NCBI RefSeq assembly: GCF_021130785.1
Contig: NC_060207.1
Coordinates: forward strand, 197,482,001-197,546,000
DNA from: Homalodisca vitripennis
Taxonomy: Eukaryota > Arthropoda > Insecta > Hemiptera > Cicadellidae
DNA length: 64,000 nucleotides
Direction of reading: 5' to 3'
The notes under the pieces were generated by a model. It was given only the letters and a program-made list of their open reading frames with translations, did no database searches and was not told the origin of the DNA. This document shows, in pieces, positions 36,633 to 48,626 of this stretch. The translations under genes were made by a program, and so were the position numbers. Every line of letters begins with the position of its first letter. Within the stretch, counting starts at the first letter, position 1.

Positions 36633-39600
36633 TCTTTATATCATGAAGGACCGCTTCGTGATTCAAAATGTTCATAACTTATCTCACTGGAGCTGGTCGG
36701 CACCTTCAGTGGTGATAAGTATCCGACAGGTCTTTATTGATATCGTGTCGTAGGCCATCCATCTGTCCTGTACGTGATAACTCTTGATTGACAGGTCTAG
36801 AGTTCCATACGTTCTGCTTGATAAATAGAAAAGCATTATTGATTTTAAGGTTAAAAGTATAAGGCCAGTACGTACGTTTACCTTTCCGTTTGTATGCCTA
36901 TCTGTAAAATAGCATAATATAGAAAGGTTTTTGAGACTTTTAAACTAGTACATGTGTTTTTCTTATTCTACGGAAGAACTATAGTGATTTTGTCGTCCAA
37001 TGGTAAAAAAATCCAAAGGGCAGTGTGCCCATATATATCTCAGTCTGTCGTTCATCAATGCGATAACTCTGAAAAGAAAGGATCTTAAGACTTGAAACAA
37101 TATGATAATAACTGTTTAATAATTATTATGAGATCACATCCAAAACATGTACAGATCCAGAATTCACACTGCCTTGATTGCCAGTAATATGGATGCGAAA
37201 CTAAGACAAAACAATTTTATAGTAAGAAAATATAACCAGTCCCAACAGAATTTCCTATTTTCTGTGCCGACTGATGCCCTTTAATAATAGTTAGCGTTAA
37301 TAATAAAAGTTAAAACTTATAGGTATTATAACGACAGAGAAAAAATTTATGGAAATCAAGCCCTAAACCTTAGTATTAAATTACAATATCCTGTACTAAA
37401 AATGTAATAGTTTTTGAGAATGGTACATAGGTTCCATACGCTCCATTGAAAATGTATATTGATTTTAGAATCAAAATATAAAAGAATACTTCGTCCCTTA
37501 GACTGTCTGTTTATGTTATCATGTAAGTTAATTTAGATTCTCAATTGTATTGGTTTACCTACATGTGTTTATACCTACAGATTGAGAAGTAGTAAAAGTA
37601 TGGAAAGAAGGTATTATTATAGAATAGTTGATATGCAAATCATACATTTTAAATATTTATTTCAAAAATTTAGTTATCTCTTCAAGTATTATATTTATAA
37701 AGAATAGTTATTCTTTCATATATAGGGGCCAAAGTACATATGTATTTTAATTGTGTAAGGAGAAACCCTAATAATTGTCTGTTGAATACTAATAATTACA
37801 GTTCAATCTCTTTTGCTATTGTGTAAACATAGTGTTAACCTTACGTGCAACATATATATATGATAAATTAAACATATATTTTTTATTGTGATAGTTGACA
37901 TTTACAACACTAGTATTCAAGTTTAGTTAATAAACACTGTATTGTTATTTTTTTATTTTGTGACACACAAAGAACATAGGATAAAATAATCGAAGAACTA
38001 GCGCCTGAATATTTAAAATTGGTATTATTTACTCAGGTATAATAAAACTCTCTATAAAGGATCGGACAAAGAAGAGCTAAAAAATAATTTCAAACACTAG
38101 TCGATTCCTTTTTTGTTTAGCGTCTGTATGTGATTATTTAAGAAGTCAGCAAATATATGAAACTAGAATTTGGTAACAATATTGTTCTTGTAGTCTCAAA
38201 TGAACAGAAACCAATATTATATTATATAACATTTGAAGATGGTGTACGGTTGAAGTTTAGTTACAAATTTTGACATCTGAAGCACAAAGATCAATGAATA
38301 AATAATTCTAATGTAAGTATTTAACTGTTGGAATGCCCAGCAATGTTTGATTTGCTTAAAATTTTTATGTTATTACTATTGTTTCTACATTAGTAAATCT
38401 AACCGATTTTTAGGACATATGCATGCATATGTTTTTAATTAGATGTGGAAATTTTATTAGTCTACATATTTGTGTAATGTCATTAATTGTTACGATATTA
38501 GGTTTTAAAGAATTCGACCATCCGCAATCTTGAGGTTTAGTGCTATAATAAAATTTATACTTCCTCTTAATATTTATGATAGCAAAAAAATAGGTTTTAC
38601 CAAATTTTTTTATCAAAATTCAAAAGAGAAAAGGAAAATATATACAAAAATTCAGATTGTAAGTTATAAGAGGGGCAATTTGTTGGATTATTTTTTGGCT
38701 CCTCTTGGTTCATTGAAAGCATTGAAAGATATCCTTAAAAATTTTATGGAAAATTTGTTGTAGTTAGTAAATACATAAACTTTATATCAGAAGAACGCAT
38801 TTAATGCAATCTACTACAAACATAATACATAAATTTTACAGATGTCCCATTGGTTTTATCAGTTTTATGTGCTGATATATCGTTAACGAGCTGGGAATGA
38901 TCTGAATAATTACCCAATAATGATCGTTAATTCGTATAAATATTCAACAGGACAGCTGGTTCCCCTAATTTATGAGTTGGGCCTCTGTCAGCTTTACACT
39001 ACATGGCGATCGATAACCAGCGGACTTTCACAACTGCAGAGGGTATTATGGAAGAATCCCACACAGGGTAATCCACAGAATAGAGACAATACCATCAGGA
39101 TACCATAACAATTGTCATCCGCAAAGTCAATATAGTGATCCATAAAGCCAATACGAGTATAGTGAGCCAGAATTAAATGCACATTACTGAAGTTTTCATT
39201 TTAGTTATTAAAAGTAATAGGTTTAAATCTGGAATTTCAATAGGAAAACAGCTGTTGTATTTATATATATTTTACGTTTAATACATTTATTGAATTCATT
39301 TTACCATCACATATTTGGTTACAAAATAGTTAACTCATTAAACATAAAACCGCAAAGAACGAACTACCTAACTTTGTTGCTTATAACTTATTAATTAATA
39401 CTCTTACTTACTTCATTTATTTTCAAATTTGTAGAGTAAGGAGAATATTTTGCGTCTAGCTCTTTTATTATATTAGAATATGAATTAAAATGTATACAAG
39501 AAATTAAATTGGTGACCTTTTAAAATAGCATATTATAATATGTGTAGTTATATCACATTGAACTTTGAATTAAAGCAATTTTTTAGCAGTTCTATTGATT

Positions 39601-39767
39601 TTGCATCCTTACGTGAGTCCAACACGGAAACTGCCTTCGTTGTCAGGTAAAACGAGTATTGAAATTAGTTAAGTGCTGAAATTGAACAAACTGTAGTATA
39701 ACACATGATTTGACAGATTACGAAGTCGAAAATAGCCATATACGAAGTATACTATTGTAAGCGGCTA
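36633..39767. other. AT-rich stretch with dispersed-repeat phrases, no gene
   Basis: Phrases near 36768-36833 (gataactcttgattgacagg, then gttccatacg), 37051-37100 (gcgataactctgaaaagaaagg) and 37425-37510 (ggttccatacgctcc) are related to each other and to 1677-1730, which indicates an abundant decayed repeat. The 77-codon plus-strand frame at 38530-38763 is Lys-, Phe- and Ile-rich with no motif, and I do not call it a gene. Confidence 0.45.
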
Positions 39768-40175
39768 GAGTAAGTAGTGAAGTATTTAGAGTATACAACG
39801 TGTACAATATGTAGTAAAATTTTAAGATAGTAAGACGTACAACGACGAGAAATTTTATGCCAATTAATCTGTATAATTACTAAGAAGAATATGATAGTAG
39901 ACACAAGAAATAAATAATGAAGTATTTACATTAACAATGCGTAGAATAAATAGTGAGGTGTTAGCTTTGAGCATCATACAGAATGTAGTATGTTGCTGAT
40001 AACTTAAGTGAGAATGAACATGAAAAACGTAAGTATTAAAAGTTAACAACGTATACTGACTACGTGTGATAACTTTTGAAAACATGACATTAAAAACGCC
40101 TAGAATAACTATTGACGTATTATCGTTAACAATGAGTGTAATAATAGTAGAGGCATTAATAATTTGCATTCTACA
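39768..40175. repeat. Degenerate short tandem array
   Basis: Words such as agtagtgaagtatttag, aataatgaagtatttac, aatagtgaggtgttag and actattgacgtattat follow one another, each with a nearby aacaatg-gtag segment. This suggests old tandem units of roughly 40-60 bases. A 101-codon minus-strand frame crosses the array (39864-40169) and shows the same periodicity as repeated NTS-F/I motifs, so it is a by-product of the repeat rather than a gene. Confidence 0.5.
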
Positions 40176-41426
40176 ATCAGTATGAAATATGATAATAGTT
40201 CCAAAAATAAAAACTTATAAAACTAAATAAGTAAAACATCACTAATTAAAATTAAAAGTATAATCTTGTTGCATGAAGATATAGGCGGTCTCTAAACCAA
40301 GAAAGGGGCATTTTATTTATGTTAAGGTAGCTTCTAACAGTTTTGAGGAAGGTAGGAGTGGTTGGTGGATATATTTTAAATGTACCCTATCTTGTCCCAA
40401 AAACCAAGCCGATGACCCATTGATTAAGTTTATCCCAAGGAAAAATTTAAAGTAAACTTGCAGTGAATATAATTATATTATTACGTATTTAAATTTTGTT
40501 CTAATTAATGGTAAATTTTCCCTAAAATATAATGTATATTGTTGATAAATCAGTAAATATGTCGGGATTTAAACAAAATGTCTGCAAAGTTTTGCAAATT
40601 TAAAAATTCCCATAATTTTCAAAATACATAAATGCATAATTTAGCTACTGATGTCAACATTACAATATTTTTTGTTTTAGCTATTCCTACATGTACATGA
40701 TTTTCTTAGAGTTTCCTTAGGAATAGGTGGGATATTTTTAAACTGTAAGTGTTAGTGTACTTGGTTGCATGACTTGAAGACATTACGTAACCAAGACATC
40801 CAGCTAAACAAAGCAAACTATCTTAATGATAATCTGTACATGCGAACCGTCACTTTTCTTTCTCCAACACTGTAAATAGTCAAACGTTTACATATTGCGA
40901 CACAATGGTTTAACTGCACCAGAGGCCGTTGATAAGGTCGGTGACACAATTAAAGATGGCGTTTAACTTTTGCTCGGTCCCTTTAGAAGTAATAAATAAG
41001 AGTTTTTCACAATTGCGTTTACAATACAAAGTAACTTAATTTTTATTCCTATTGTTTGACATTCATGAAAAATGTTATTCATTACGTTCCAATTGTTGAA
41101 TTATTAGTGGTTGTTATGTAAATTCAATGGTCATTAAAATCATACTTAAAATATGTTCAATGAATTGACAACCTATATTGCTAGACTATTTTATTTTATC
41201 TAACTGAAAGACTACTTAGTGTACAACTAGAATACAAGAAATCATTCTTTTATGTGTGGTTATAATGTGTTACAAACTGTTATATACGGAACTTTCCAGA
41301 ATAATTGTTGCATACGATTACCATAAGAGAGTAGGCAATGAGATACTTAAACAATGTAAATAAACGATCATAATTAACTAAATTAAGCCTTAGTTAATGG
41401 ACAGTCGTGGATATTTATCGATCACA
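40176..41426. other. AT-rich stretch, no gene
   Basis: No gene is visible. The phrase tatcttaatgataatctgta, then catgcgaaccgt (40816-40850) is shared with 5348-5381 and 8892-8925. Confidence 0.45.
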
Positions 41427-41431
41427 GTTTT

Positions 41432-41470
<39 letters not shown>

Positions 41471-41871
41471 TAACATAGGTCTGTCCGCGTCTTTGTAAGC
41501 AGATATGTTTTTTAATGCAAGTACGTTACTTTAAGAAACTATTCATGTTTAATATAAGTTCAAATATTGTTTAAAATGTTTCATGAAAGTATGGATAAAT
41601 TCTTAGTGAGATAATGACTAAATGTAGATTTTGTACTTTCCTTAAAGATAGAGGTAAATATTTTTGAGATACCTCAGGTAAAATAATCCGTTAGTTAGAC
41701 ACTGAGGACGTATCTGTTTATATTCGCTAAGATCAGGATATGTTATCAGCGAGATAACGTAATGTAAACTAACTACCCTCTCAATTGGTAATATATTGCT
41801 CTACCGTTAAGCTACATGACATAGGTAGCGATGGTCCTTGACATACCGATACACTAGCTGTTTTAATTTTT
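41427..41871 (-). mobile_element. Retroposon with poly-A tail, tRNA-like head and 12-bp target duplication
   Basis: The 12-mer gttttaattttt flanks the insert at 41427-41438 and 41860-41871. The insert ends in a long poly-A run on the minus strand (T to about 41468). Near its minus-strand 5' end the sequence TAGCTTAACGGTAGAGCA (around 41800) has the form of a tRNA D-arm and A-box, followed by a ccaattgagaggg segment; no good B-box is visible. The body is about 420 bases of unique, AT-rich sequence with no open frame. Poly-A tail, target duplication and tRNA-like head together indicate a SINE-like retroposon. It differs from the SINE at 25549-25764. Confidence 0.75.
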
Positions 41872-44802
41872 AAATAGGTCAAAACCTCAATATAGACAAG
41901 CAACAAACCAATGTGAGGGCGAGGAAGTGTGTGATGGTTGCGGTCGAAGACTGAAGGTGACGCCCGCCACCTATTAAAATGGAACCGCAGCGCAGTGGTC
42001 AGATGTGACCTGCGTTTATCTTTATGCGTAGTAACATTACTTCCATCTGGTGGGTAGGATAAAAGTAACTAGTATGAAAAGGCCGATGGAAAACCGTCAA
42101 AAATATTTCTTTCAGAATTAAAGTCAGTAGTTGTTTTACCTCGAGCAATTTTTCAATATTTATTGTTATTATTTTACTGAAACACCCTTTGTACATATAG
42201 GGTCTCCACAATCTTACAAGAATATTATTGGGCTTTAATATTCACAGCAAATCTCGTAGGTGCATTAAAAGTTAATGCGTGAATCAGATTTATATACATC
42301 ATGTCGCAATTGTTTCAAGTGTACATAAAAAATAAATGCTGCATAAAATGTGTTGTAAAAAAAACAAAATTGTTTGTTGTTAAACCATGGAAGGCTATAG
42401 GGTTTGAGCCTAACTGTATATGTAAAAAGATACCATACAGTTGTGATAATATTGATTGAAGCCGATTACTGTATAACTACTTTTTATCACCGCTTCACAA
42501 CACCTTCTAGAAAAACACTTCTGAATTGAATTCATAGCGGTTGTTAAGAAAAAACTAGACTTATCCTTATGCGGAAAAAAGAAGACTTATCCTTATCTCA
42601 TAAATCAAGACTAGATTAGAATTAACTCATTGTATTCATGTACCGTGAAATAAAAAGTCTACAAATATTTAATTATGGTCAAGCAATCTATGGAATACGA
42701 TATTATTGTTGTACGTTGATTACCCTAGAACTTGCTTTCTGTTTGTAAACTGTATGATACATCAATGATTTTAAAGAATTTTGATATTTCAATACTAGTA
42801 ACAATACTTTCGTCTTGGTATGTTAGTTCATCGTAGATACCTAGTGAGTTAGTTGATTCATTAAGAGGCTATACATATACGTGTATAGTTTAAATCTTAT
42901 TTAGAGAATTTAATTTAAATAAATAAAAAATATGTTAATAAATATAAATATGTTATGTTAAATAGCGGGAGTCCATTCGCTATAGAAACAGAACACAATC
43001 ACTGGTGTTTATACATTTTTGTATTGCAAATCGATCATTCAATCGTGTTTTAATTGGTGTTTATTATTCAACGCTCTTCCTTGTTAAAGTAAAAATATGA
43101 GAGTAATTAATTAAAATCAACTGTCATTATAATACTCAATCTTAAGTGCAATATTTTTTCTGTAGTAAATAGAGTTGTAGTTTATTAACCAAAACATCAT
43201 TATTATTAAAACTCTAAATAATAACGATGGAATGAAAAAGAAATATTGTTATTGCTTCAAAAGCCTTAAGAGTTATATTCTGTAGTTGCAGGGGTTATAC
43301 ACTAATAAATAAACCTTAGCCTTTTAGCTCTCATAATACTGATTTCTTGTCATATTCTGGTATAATTTTCTGACATCTTTTTGGGACGCATTTCGCTGAC
43401 TAATTGAAGGTACAAAACATTTCTAAAACAATCCTGAACATCTCCTCCTTGATATATCAATGTTCACCCCAATTAGCTTTTCGAACAAAAAACACCCCTT
43501 TAATCGTCCACGTCCCGTTGTGGTGGTCAAAATCTTGATTCCACGAAATTCTTAACCACGAAGTGTTTCTCTCACGAACTCGATTTAAACAATCCCAAAC
43601 TAATGAGCTTCAATTCTAGGTAATAATGAATAAAATAACTGCTTCACCGGAAGAGTTAAACGAGCTAACTTCATTACTGGCCTCAATCATTAAACACAAC
43701 ATAGTTAGAATTGAGTTACTCTGAACTGATTGCACTATAAATTAAGATTGAAACGATTAATCTTCACAACGAGTTGTCGGCTTAGTGAATATTACTGTAC
43801 GCGAATTAATACTTACAGCTCCTAGTCATTTGGATTCGAGGCATGAGAATTTCTCTAACGGATGTGACCACGCCCATTCCGGAAATAAGTGTTTAACTCA
43901 GCAGTGTTTGTAAGGGAAGCATTCGGCGTTGTCTAATCGTACTGTCCTATACTGCCTTAATGTATAGTATAAATTTTTATAATCGTTATAAGGTCATCAT
44001 TGGCACATCATTATAACCTTTACTAACAAAGCAAGTCTACTAGTTTAAATAACGTATTAATTTATTAAATACGTTTTAAAGAGAAGAGTAGATAGAGTAC
44101 GTGAGTAAATTTCCTACGATCCTAAGCGATATATAGGTATAGTATTATCTTGTTTACTTTAGTATCTTGTTTACTTTATGAAATGTTCTTTAGAAACAAG
44201 TTTAATGTTTAAACTTAATAAGTGTTTGGAATTAAAACGTTGCAAACTTATTAGGTTATTGAAACTTGTTTAAAATATTTTATATGATATCATTATATCA
44301 ATATTATTATGTAAATATTCTATAGTGTTTGTGTATTGTAGCGTTACACTACTCATCAAACATAGAATTAATTATTTTACACGAATGTATTACTAAACTC
44401 TTCATTACTACAGTAACATTGTTACAATAACAAAAACACATCAATGTTAGTGTTTTCATTTGGTAATTGTAATACAAATTATAATGAAAAAAATAATATA
44501 TTTGGTTTATTTAATAAATACCTTTAATTAAGAACAAATATAATATAAAAATTGTGCAAATAAACTAATTGTATTTTGTAAGTGGTATTTTGTTACAAAT
44601 TATAAATAATAATTTGAAAAAACTATTCGTAAATGGCAACAATAATATCTGCTGTTAGTAGTAATATTTGTTGTTAAATGTAATAATCAGCTGTATATTT
44701 ATCAGGAGATAAACAAAATCTATAACTAAATTACGTACTTTAAATGTAGGTAGAGCTCAGCAAACCCTTTACAAACCCGTTATTAATTTGTATAGTGATA
44801 TA
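41872..44802. other. Long stretch without gene; one non-repetitive less AT-rich block
   Basis: No gene is visible. A direct 17-18-base duplication (gacttatccttat) lies near 42560 and 42585, and another (atcttgtttacttta) near 44147-44177. The block at about 43340-43960 is less AT-rich, is not repeated in the window, and contains several TAATTA-type and one CCACGCCC word near 43870. It could be regulatory or simply unique sequence. Confidence 0.4.
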
Positions 44803-44966
44803 TACAGGGTGCTTATAAAGTCCCGCACGGGCTTGATAACTCCCGAACGATTACTTGTAAATCAATAATTTATCATAATATTGTTTAATGAAGGACCAAG
44901 CGTTATTCCTTTACCTGTAATCGTTCGGGAATAAAGCCTGTGCGGGACTTTATAAACACCATGTAT
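44803..44966. mobile_element. MITE with ~50-60-bp terminal inverted repeats
   Basis: The left end starts tatacagggtgcttataaag, continues tcccgcacgggctt and reaches cccgaacgatta. The right end is its reverse complement with few changes (taatcgttcggg, gcctgtgcggga, ctttataaacacc). The terminal repeats extend about 50-60 bases and enclose only about 45 bases. TA/TATA at both borders fits the TA target preference of the Tc1/mariner superfamily, so it was probably moved by such a transposase. It has no coding capacity. A half copy lies at 36540-36632, showing that the family is dispersed. Confidence 0.9.
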
Positions 44967-45360
44967 ATACATCATAGCTAATTTAGGGTGTTTTTATATC
45001 AAACAAAATATCAATTATTTTCTCAATTATATTTCTGCTAAGAGTATTAGATCGATCCATTTTATAAACCAGATATTACTTTTTCACGCCCCTAACACAT
45101 ATGGAAATAAGAAGTTTTGACTGTGAAAATACGTATAGCAACCCATGCCTCCTTTGTTGGTAAGCTAACACATAACCACACATGTTATTACTCAAATCAG
45201 GGGACTTCTAAATATGTTAAACGACTTTTAATATACTATTGTTTTGTTTAGTGCGAAATTACTTCATTAGTCTCATTAATAAATTGTGTGTAATAATAAA
45301 CTAACATGTTAGCGAGTATGTTACTATGACAGCCAAAGGACTAAATATTTTTAATTGGAT
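44967..45360. other. AT-rich spacer
   Basis: I see no supported feature between the MITE and the tRNA-like fragment. Confidence 0.4.
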
Positions 45361-45422
45361 AACTTGGTGTAATTTATACGTGGTTAGTTACGGATCGAGG
45401 TTTCGAGTCCCAGGTCGGGGAA
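45361..45422 (+). repeat. tRNA-like fragment (SINE head or tRNA pseudogene)
   Basis: The sequence cttggtgtaatttatacgtg resembles a tRNA D-arm with A-box, and ggatcgaggtttcgagtccc, then aggtcgggg resembles a tRNA T-arm, discriminator stem and B-box (one extra T in GGTTTCGAGTCCC). The spacing is shorter than in a functional tRNA and there is no complete acceptor stem at the 5' side, so it is not a working gene. It is followed by an A-rich stretch. A tRNA-derived SINE remnant is the simplest reading. Confidence 0.5.
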
Positions 45423-45660
45423 AAATTAGTTTTTGCATTAATTTTAATACTAATTAAATTGTGCTCCTACTGTTTTTAGTAGTTTGTGTTATTATGCATT
45501 AATATAAATCAACGTAAACTACGGTTAAACCCCTTAAGAGACGTACATATTGAGCTATCTTACGAGAAGAACATTGTACGTTCCCGAAAATAATTAAACA
45601 ACATATTGCCTAATAAGTACTTAAGTACAGTTCATTTTTAATAAGTATGAACTCGAGGGT

Positions 45661-45780
45661 TTAGTGGCTTTAGCGGCCACGGTATAATGTGCCCACTTCC
45701 TTTGTGAGGGGACCCTTAATAATGTACAGGAATTTTAGGGTGGAAAGCCACTTTTACATAATCTATCAGTGCCACTTACA
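45661..45780. repeat. Dispersed repeat family R3, copy 1 (tentative)
   Basis: The order cctttgtgaggggaccc, aatgtacaggaa and gccacttttacataatctat resembles tctttgtcagaggtc, attatgcacggaa and ggcacttttgtgtaatctac at 52903-53000. Identity is modest and there are several small gaps, so the relationship needs an alignment to be certain. Confidence 0.35.
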
Positions 45781-47109
45781 TTGAAGAAAAATGAACATTA
45801 ATTTGATAACCTGGAAATCTGAAGTGGATAGGAAAAAAACCGTTAAATTGCAATAATAAATCACAAATCATATTTGTCGACAAAACTACTGATTTACATT
45901 TCAATACCATTCGTTATAGTATTAAAAACTTACTAATTAAAAATACTTAGCTAAACCTTTGTTCACAATATGTTAAATATAAACCTTGCCAAATTTTGTG
46001 TGAGTAATCTCTCTTTAATTTTAATAAATAAAATCTATTGGCATGACGGTTTGTCCATTCATTTATGTACATTTCTGAGACACAAAATATTGCACTCTTG
46101 CATGCAGTCTTAATAAAAAATATAAATTTATTAATTATCAGTTGATTTTTATATTTAAAACTTATATCATTCCTAAAAAATATCAATGTTAACTTAACAT
46201 TGGTTTTTAAACCAAATTGTTCGTTTATGTTGATATTATAATCAACACTTTATGACCAATAAAATATTTTTGCATCAAGTATTTGAAGTAAATAAACAAT
46301 CCATAACTTTGTAAATAGTAAATAAATGTCTTAGTGTATTTTTAATTGTAATACGTTTAAATGTTTGAAACTTTTAAGTGGATGAATAAATTCTGATAAA
46401 TTATAAATAAAAATATATATTGAAGAAGTTAATACGTATTGTGCTGATATTAGTAAGAACAATATTTATGACTTAGAATTCATACTTCATTCTTACATAA
46501 AAACCAATGTGTCGCTTTAAAGAAACCAATATGTATTGCCTTTATAGTTTTTTTCCATGTTCACTACATCTACTAATTATGTAACTTATTATATACCCAA
46601 ATCAGTTTTAAATATTTAATACTTAATACATACATTCAAGTCATTCTCCTTAGTCAACGTTTATATTATGCTGTAAAAAGTCCGTATCGTTATCTGCAGT
46701 TTCTCTCTAGATCTAATTATAACTGTATTTTTATTTCCAAAATATAATCCGTTGTCATAAATAATCCTTCTTTTACTTTGCCGCGTCTTAAAAAGGTAGT
46801 AACCAAATGCTTGTTATTTAAATTATATGTATTCCACTGCACACTAATATCACAACCTTAAAGTGCACACTTAAAAATAGCAACACCTTAAGTAGGTTGA
46901 TATTTCATTAAACTACTAAATATCATTCGATAGTTAAGACATTGACCTATTAATGTGTTTCTTGAGAAGATATAATTATACATGTTTGAATCTCTGTTGT
47001 TTAGAATAACAGATAATACGATTCTGTAGCGTTTTTAAAGCTACATCGGTTTATATTTTTTATTAAAAACTTAAATTAAATACAAATTTTTGGGATCGAA
47101 ATATTGGGA
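45781..47109. other. AT-rich stretch, no gene
   Basis: No supported feature is visible. The 79-codon minus-strand frame at 45947-46186 has no motif. Confidence 0.45.
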
Positions 47110-47437
47110 TTTAATTTTAGATTAGATTGTGAAAAGTCAGGGTAAAAACGAACATGCAATGCTTTGGCAAGTTAGTGCTGGTAGTTTTAAATTGTTAGGA
47201 AGGCAGTTTGATTGCCTTGAATTGATTAGAACTTGTCTTGTTGCGACTATTGTTCTCCTTGTTAGATACAGCTGGACCAATGAGAGAACACCGCGTATGT
47301 CCTGCAAAGTTGATTGGAAAGGGAAGACGTATTTAAGCGCCCGCTTATAATTTTCGCCCTTTTTTGGTTATTTTCGTGAGTAAGTTCATTACAGTGTACC
47401 GTGTTTCTTAAATTTTTTTTTCGCGAGAGATTTTGAG
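47110..47437 (+). promoter_or_regulatory. Promoter-like or LTR-like segment
   Basis: This stretch is less AT-rich than its flanks and carries, in order, a CCAAT word in ggaccaatgag (about 47277), a TATA-like tatttaag (47330-47337) next to a GC-rich cgcccgc, and further downstream a donor-like gag|gtaagc at 47438. The arrangement resembles an RNA polymerase II promoter with a short leader, either of an unseen transcript or within the LTR of a retrotransposon. A second LTR copy is not present in the window and no coding sequence follows, so the call is weak. Confidence 0.3.
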
Positions 47438-47520
47438 GTAAGCACCAAATTTATTGTACGTTTTATTGAAATTGTCTTCCTCATTTGATATTAAATTAAT
47501 TTTGCCGTCTTTTTTTATAG
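47438..47520 (+). other. Possible 83-base intron
   Basis: A strong donor (ttttgag|gtaagc) at 47438 is followed 83 bases later by a pyrimidine-rich acceptor (gtctttttttatag|g) ending at 47520. The length and signals fit a small insect intron. The flanking sequence shows no open frame, so if the intron is real the transcript is non-coding or this is a 5' leader. Chance occurrence of such signals in AT-rich DNA is common. Confidence 0.25.
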
Positions 47521-48495
47521 GAAAAAAATAAATTCATAGAAACTACAGAGCAATCTGAATAACTTATTCTCGAGGAACTATAGAGCAAAATAGAATCATA
47601 CAAGTTACATTTGGTTCATGCTTGCAAGAAAAGTGAATTAAAATTGAACTTTGTAAATAACTTTAATTAAAAGTTGGAAATTTAGTAATTTATTAATATT
47701 TAATTGGAACAGTTTAATTGTGAATTATTAATTGGAAATTATTTGAACATTAATAATTGTTTGTGAGAGTTTTAATTTGAATTGCAGAGACTTGAAAGTT
47801 AAGGATCAAGTAGTGTAAAGAGAAGTTTAAATTTTTATGAACATTTTTATTTTAGTTATTTCCTGGTGGTATTAGATTTTTATTTTAAAACTCTATTATT
47901 TTATTTTAGAAGAGAGCTCTAATTTTTAGTTTGATATATTTGATTAATATTTTTATTTCTTGCCAAAGGAACTTTTTGATTTATTAAACGGTTTGTCAAT
48001 ATTCTTTGTGGTAAATAGAGTGATGAAAATTATGAAACGTTGAACTTATTAATTTGCCAGTTTAAAATAAATCCATTGTTTTTTAGATTTTTATTTTAGA
48101 CAAACCAGATAATATTTAATAGTTAACTAATGAAGTAATAAATTTTACTGCATATTCACTAGGAGCTTACTAATCAAAAAATATTTTATATCGTCTTGGA
48201 TATCTCATTGATAATGTAAATATTAATACTCTGGAATATTAATATCTAGAATCCAAGTCGTTATAGATTCTAAGGCAAAGCAATATCAACTTTAGTAGTC
48301 GATGGTACATGCTTGTCATTAAAACTAATTCATCGTCATCTTTACCTCATAAGTTTTGGATTCGTAGATTTTCTTCTACAGCATTCTAAACGTACTAAAC
48401 TATTTTTACACGTTTAATTTCTTGTCAAGTGTGATAATTATTTACTAACAAAGGCTATCTGACGAGCAATACTTATGTAATTAGTATTGATTCAA
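47521..48495. other. AT-rich stretch, no recognised feature
   Basis: It consists of very AT-rich sequence with many taatt and attaat words. A short internal repeat (gaaactacagagcaa and gaactatagagcaa) occurs near 47540-47585. No gene is visible. Confidence 0.4.
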
Positions 48496-48626
48496 TGTAA
48501 TCTAACCCTATGTTTTGAAGCCGTAGTAATATTTCATCTGGTGAGGGGTGCGTCAATCCAAACATCCATTTGAGACAAATCCTCCTTTATTCCTGAGGAG
48601 ACAACTAGATGGGAGGTTAGATTACA
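48496..48626. mobile_element. Small foldback element (possible MITE)
   Basis: The perfect 12-base inverted repeat tgtaatctaacc (48496-48507) and ggttagattaca (48615-48626) encloses 107 bases that are less AT-rich than the flanks. No target duplication is clear. A 12-base perfect inverted repeat at this distance can occur by chance in a 64 kb window, so the call is tentative. Confidence 0.35.

Noticed and set aside
38530..38763. 77-codon plus-strand open frame, Lys-, Phe- and Ile-rich
   Set aside because: The composition is that of translated AT-rich DNA. There is no motif, no splice context and no repetition elsewhere in the window.
39864..40169. 101-codon minus-strand open frame with repeated NTS-type motifs
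   Set aside because: The protein periodicity mirrors an underlying degenerate tandem DNA repeat, so it is a by-product rather than a coding repeat.
41766..41830. A functional tRNA gene on the minus strand
   Set aside because: A D-arm-like word is present, but the anticodon stem, T-arm and acceptor stem do not form. It is better read as a SINE-type head.
42545..42615. Paired gacttatccttat words as a regulatory module
   Set aside because: It is a single short direct duplication without other support; slippage is sufficient to explain it.
45361..45422. A functional tRNA gene on the plus strand
   Set aside because: The spacing between arms is too short, the B-box has an extra base and there is no 5' acceptor strand.
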